Below, one piece after another: positions 60,898 through 64,000 of a DNA stretch of 64,000 nt; position 1 is the first letter of the stretch; the number at the start of each line of letters is the position of its first letter. The translations under genes were made by a program, and so were the position numbers. Under the pieces are notes generated by a model that ran no database searches, was not told where the DNA came from, and worked only from the letters and a program-made list of their open reading frames with translations. The stretch is from Sphingomonas sp. Root710. GTDB lineage: Bacteria > Pseudomonadota > Alphaproteobacteria > Sphingomonadales > Sphingomonadaceae. The stretch covers positions 62,001-126,000 of the forward strand of contig NZ_LMIB01000012.1 in the NCBI RefSeq assembly GCF_001429065.1, read 5' to 3'.

Positions 60898-61812
60898 ATG
60901 TCTCTTTTCGAAACCGCCCAGGTCGAACGAATCAAACGCGAAATCGCCGACAGCTTCGACGAGGAGCTGGAAATGGAGATCGACGAGAGCCGCCTCGAAA
61001 CGATGCTCGCCGACATGGAGGAGCACCCCGAGCGCGAGCAGCTCGAACGCCGCATCTATTTCCGCGAGCTCTTCCGGCTCCAGCACGAACTGGTGCGGCT
61101 GCAGGACTGGGTCCAGCACAAGGGCCTTAAGGTCGTGGTGATCTTCGAGGGCCGCGATTCGGCCGGCAAGGGCGGCGCGATCAAGCGCATCACCCAGCGG
61201 CTCAACCCCCGCGTGTGCCGCGTCGCGGCGCTGCCCGCGCCCAACGAGCGCGAACGCACCCAATGGTATTTCCAGCGCTACACCCAGCATCTCCCCGCCG
61301 CGGGCGAGATCGTGCTGTTCGACCGTAGCTGGTACAACCGCGCCGGCGTCGAGCGGGTGATGGGCTTCTGCACCGAGGACGAGGTCGAGGAATTCTTCCG
61401 CTCGGTGCCCGAGTTCGAACGGATGCTCGTCCGCTCAGGGATCATCCTGCTCAAATATTGGTTCTCGATCACCGACGAGGAACAGCAGTTCCGCTTCCAC
61501 ATGCGCATCCACGATCCGCTCAAGCAGTGGAAGCTCTCGCCGATGGACGTCGAATCGCGCCGCCGCTGGGAAGATTATACCCGCGCCAAGGAAGCGATGC
61601 TCGAACGCACCCACATCGCCGAGGCACCCTGGTGGGTGGTGGAGGCGGTCGACAAGAAGAAGGCGCGGCTCAACTGCATCGCCCACCTGCTCGATCAGAT
61701 CCCCTATCAGGACGTACCCAAGTCGCAGGTCGTCCTGCCCGACCGCGTCCGCCACGCCGATTATGAGCGACACCCGGTGCCCGAGAGCATGTACGTGCCG
61801 GAACGTTATTGA
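60898..61812 (+). CDS. Polyphosphate kinase 2 family protein
   Basis: A 304-residue PPK2 enzyme that moves phosphate between polyphosphate and nucleotides. The Walker A motif GRDSAGKGGAIK is at 85-96; the Walker B-like DRSWYNRAGVERVMGFC follows near 142; the lid segment has SRRRWEDYTRAKEAML. One domain of normal length suggests a class I (NDP-phosphorylating) or ADP/GDP-type enzyme. Convergent with the histidine kinase. Confidence 0.95.
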   Translation: MSLFETAQVERIKREIADSFDEELEMEIDESRLETMLADMEEHPEREQLERRIYFRELFRLQHELVRLQDWVQHKGLKVVVIFEGRDSAGKGGAIKRITQRLNPRVCRVAALPAPNERERTQWYFQRYTQHLPAAGEIVLFDRSWYNRAGVERVMGFCTEDEVEEFFRSVPEFERMLVRSGIILLKYWFSITDEEQQFRFHMRIHDPLKQWKLSPMDVESRRRWEDYTRAKEAMLERTHIAEAPWWVVEAVDKKKARLNCIAHLLDQIPYQDVPKSQVVLPDRVRHADYERHPVPESMYVPERY

Positions 61813-61854
61813 TCCGCTTGCGCGGATGCGGCGCCGCATTCAGCTTGGCCGAAA

Positions 61855-64000
61855 CTATTCTCGCAACAACCGCTCCACCCGTGCGGCGAGGTCGTCGACC
61901 GAGAAGGGCTTGGTCACCACCTCCATGCCATGCTCGATATGGCCGTGGTTGAGGACGGCGTTCTCGGCATAGCCCGTAATGAAAAGCACCTTGAGACCGG
62001 GATTGATCGCGCGCGCCGCATCGGCGACCTGGCGGCCATTGAGCCCGCCGGGCAGGCCGACATCGGTGATCAGCAGGTCGAAATCGCCGTTCCCCTCCAT
62101 ATATTTCAGGCCCGCCGGCCCGTCGGCCGCCTCGACGCAGCGATAGCCCCGCTCCTCCAGCGTATCGACCACCAGCATCCGCACCGTCGGCTCGTCGTCG
62201 ACGATCAGGATCCGCTCGCCCGATCCGGCGGTCAGCTCGGGTACGATAGGGTCGGTATAGGGCGCTGCCTCCTCGCCATGCTGGCGCGGCAAGTAGATGC
62301 ACACCATCGTCCCCTGGCCGAGCTCCGAATAGATGCGGACATGGCCGTGCGACTGACGCGCGAAGCCATAGACCATGGACAGGCCGAGGCCTGTGCCCTC
62401 ACCGATCGGCTTGGTGGTGAAGAACGGATCGAACACCCGCTGCAGGTCTTCCTTGGCGATGCCGGTGCCGGTGTCGCTGACGCACAGCGTCACATATTGC
62501 CCCGGATCGAGCCCGCGCTCGGCGGCCGCGCGATGATCGAGCCATTTGTTCGAGGTCTCGATCGTGATCCTGCCGCCGTTCGGCATCGCGTCGCGCGCAT
62601 TGATGCACAGGTTGAGGATCGCATTCTCGAGCTGGTTGGCGTCGACCAGCGTCAGCCACAACCCGCCCGCGGCCACCGTCTCCACCTCGATCGCGGGGCC
62701 GACCGTACGGCGCACCAGATCGACCAGCTCGGCCATCAGCCGGTTGATGTCGACCGGCTTGGGCGACAGCGTCTGCCGCCGCGAGAAGGCGAGCAGGCGG
62801 TGGGTCAGCGCCGCCGCGCGGCGGGCCGCGCCTTGCCCCGCCGCCAGATATTTCTCGACCTCGCTGGTCCGCCCCTGCGACAGGCGGACCCCGATCATCT
62901 CGAACGCGCCCGATATCCCCGCGAGCAGATTGTTGAAATCATGCGCCAGGCCACCGGTGAGCTGGCCGACCGCCTCCATCTTCTGCGCCTGGCGCAACGC
63001 TTCCTCGGCCTCGGCCAGCCGCTGCTGCTCGCGCAGCCGGTCGGTCACGTCATAGACGAACTGATAGGCCCCGATCGGCGCGCCATCGGTATCGCGCAGC
63101 GTGCTGAAGCGCATCTCGAAATGCTTGCCCTGCTGCTTCGCGTCGACGAACTCTGCGACCTCGATATATTCCTCGCCCTTCAGCGCGCGATCCCAGCGCG
63201 CCAGCACCTCGGGCTCGTCCTTCAGCAACTCGAGCATCGAGTCCCCGGCCGCCGGGCGCACCCCGAACAGCCGCTCGAACTCGGCCACCGCCGCGCCGTT
63301 GATCGATATCCAGCGCCAGTCATGGCCGACGATCTGCACCAGCGCATCGGTACCCTCGACGATGTCGGCCAGCACCTTGCGCTCGGCGAGCGCCGCGCTC
63401 ACCCGCTGCTCGAGCGTCTGGTTGAGTTCGCGCAGCGCCAGTTCGGCCCGGCGGCGCGGGGTGATATCCTGGAACAGCACCGCGACCTGGCGGCGGCCGG
63501 GCGGCTCGATCCGGAAGGCCGACAGCGACAGGAAGCGGCCGGTAGCGACCAGCTCCTGTTCGAAGCGGATCGGCTTCCCCGTCTCCAGCACGGGGCGATA
63601 GCGGGCGATCCAAGCATCCGCCTCGTCGGGCACCATCTCGCGCAGCTTCTGGCCGACGACATCGGGAATCCCCGCGTTCACCGTATAGGCGTCGTTCGCC
63701 TCGATATGGACATAGTCGCTGTTCGTTCCGTGCGGACCGTCGAAAAACTCGATGATGCAGAAGCCTTCGTCGATCGAATTGAACAGCGTGCGGTATCGCG
63801 CATCGTCCTCGTCGCGCTGCCTGAGCGCCAGCCGCAGTTCGAGCTGGTCCATCACCTGCCGCGCCAGCACCCGGAGCGTGCGCTGCTGCAGCTCGGTCAG
63901 CGCGCGGCTCTGGTAATCGAGCACGCAGACCGTGCCGATCGGATAACCTTCGGAGGTCTTGAGCAGCGCGCCCGCATAGAAGCGCAGATGCGGTTCGCCG
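61855..64000 (-). CDS. Hybrid sensor histidine kinase / response regulator (N-terminus off window)
   Basis: The frame is open through the right edge, so the GTG at 63924 is not the true start. Upstream of it HLRFYAGALL and YPIGTVCVLD belong to a GAF domain. Then come two PAS domains (about 63780-63450 and 63400-63050), a coiled coil, HisKA with GGLAHDFNNLLAGISG, HATPase_c (NLCINARDAMPNGG, DTGTGIAKED, GTGLGLSMVYGF) and a C-terminal receiver (ILIVDDEPTV, LITDVGLPGG, FITGYAENA). The HDFNN box and C-terminal receiver are common in alphaproteobacterial stress or light sensors. Confidence 0.93.
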   Translation of the reverse strand, partial: GEPHLRFYAGALLKTSEGYPIGTVCVLDYQSRALTELQQRTLRVLARQVMDQLELRLALRQRDEDDARYRTLFNSIDEGFCIIEFFDGPHGTNSDYVHIEANDAYTVNAGIPDVVGQKLREMVPDEADAWIARYRPVLETGKPIRFEQELVATGRFLSLSAFRIEPPGRRQVAVLFQDITPRRRAELALRELNQTLEQRVSAALAERKVLADIVEGTDALVQIVGHDWRWISINGAAVAEFERLFGVRPAAGDSMLELLKDEPEVLARWDRALKGEEYIEVAEFVDAKQQGKHFEMRFSTLRDTDGAPIGAYQFVYDVTDRLREQQRLAEAEEALRQAQKMEAVGQLTGGLAHDFNNLLAGISGAFEMIGVRLSQGRTSEVEKYLAAGQGAARRAAALTHRLLAFSRRQTLSPKPVDINRLMAELVDLVRRTVGPAIEVETVAAGGLWLTLVDANQLENAILNLCINARDAMPNGGRITIETSNKWLDHRAAAERGLDPGQYVTLCVSDTGTGIAKEDLQRVFDPFFTTKPIGEGTGLGLSMVYGFARQSHGHVRIYSELGQGTMVCIYLPRQHGEEAAPYTDPIVPELTAGSGERILIVDDEPTVRMLVVDTLEERGYRCVEAADGPAGLKYMEGNGDFDLLITDVGLPGGLNGRQVADAARAINPGLKVLFITGYAENAVLNHGHIEHGMEVVTKPFSVDDLAARVERLLRE

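Overview
The window is 64 kb of high-GC DNA (roughly two thirds G+C by eye) from an alphaproteobacterium, most likely a sphingomonad (Sphingomonas, Rhizorhabdus or Sphingobium type). This rests on large TonB-dependent receptors, a TorF-type porin, BamD, a cytoplasmic FdsGBAD formate dehydrogenase, many overlapping ATGA/TGATG gene junctions, and dispersed palindromic repeats of the GTCACCCCGGG and GTCATGCTGAA kinds. Genus assignment is inference. I saw no rRNA, tRNA, CRISPR array, IS transposase or prophage.

Layout. (1) 1-6019: a small catabolic cluster (iron-containing alcohol dehydrogenase, TetR regulator, acyl-CoA synthetase, LLM flavin oxidoreductase cut by the left edge) with a divergent class III CoA-transferase. 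(2) 6173-9536: an MBL-fold hydrolase and a TonB receptor. (3) 9900-22147: the most interesting metabolic locus. Two minus-strand transcription units (dipeptidase, TonB receptor, DgcN/DUF1611, YkvI-type transporter, serine hydrolase, dipeptidase lipoprotein; and serine hydrolase, DgcA/enolase-superfamily epimerase) plus a divergent XRE-cupin regulator. A 24-base block matching at 23 of 24 positions, containing TTGACA, lies upstream of both units. I read this as scavenging of D-glutamate-containing peptides. (4) 22170-24225: a glycosyltransferase and bamD. (5) 24578-26188: an isolated fliM-fliN-fliO set. (6) 26189-29527: a GIY-YIG gene framed by a perfect 29-bp inverted repeat, dxs, a Zur-like Fur protein and a MerC protein. 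(7) 29761-37341: formate dehydrogenase operon fdsGBAD-fdhD-mobA with a LysR regulator; fdsB carries an in-frame palindromic-repeat insertion. (8) 37445-43094: trypsin-like protease, multidomain adenylate cyclase, MgtC/DUF4010 membrane protein, cytochrome c. (9) 43151-46889: acyl-CoA dehydrogenase, phosphotransferase and SDR genes with a divergent GntR regulator and a clear FadR-type operator.

(10) 46931-56393 is a dense signalling block: TorF porin, a stand-alone class III cyclase-like protein, SpoIIE/PP2C phosphatase with sensor and HAMP, an ATP/ADP-translocase-like protein fused to HEAT-like repeats, a kinase-less HAMP sensor, a small CRP-type cNMP-binding-like protein, a degenerate phosphatase-like membrane protein, a STAS anti-anti-sigma factor and an RsbW-type ATPase. 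This looks like a partner-switching pathway with unusual extra parts. (11) 56436-64000: SET-domain protein overlapping a PLP decarboxylase, a CHASE4-GGDEF-EAL protein, a small helical protein, PPK2, and a hybrid histidine kinase cut by the right edge.
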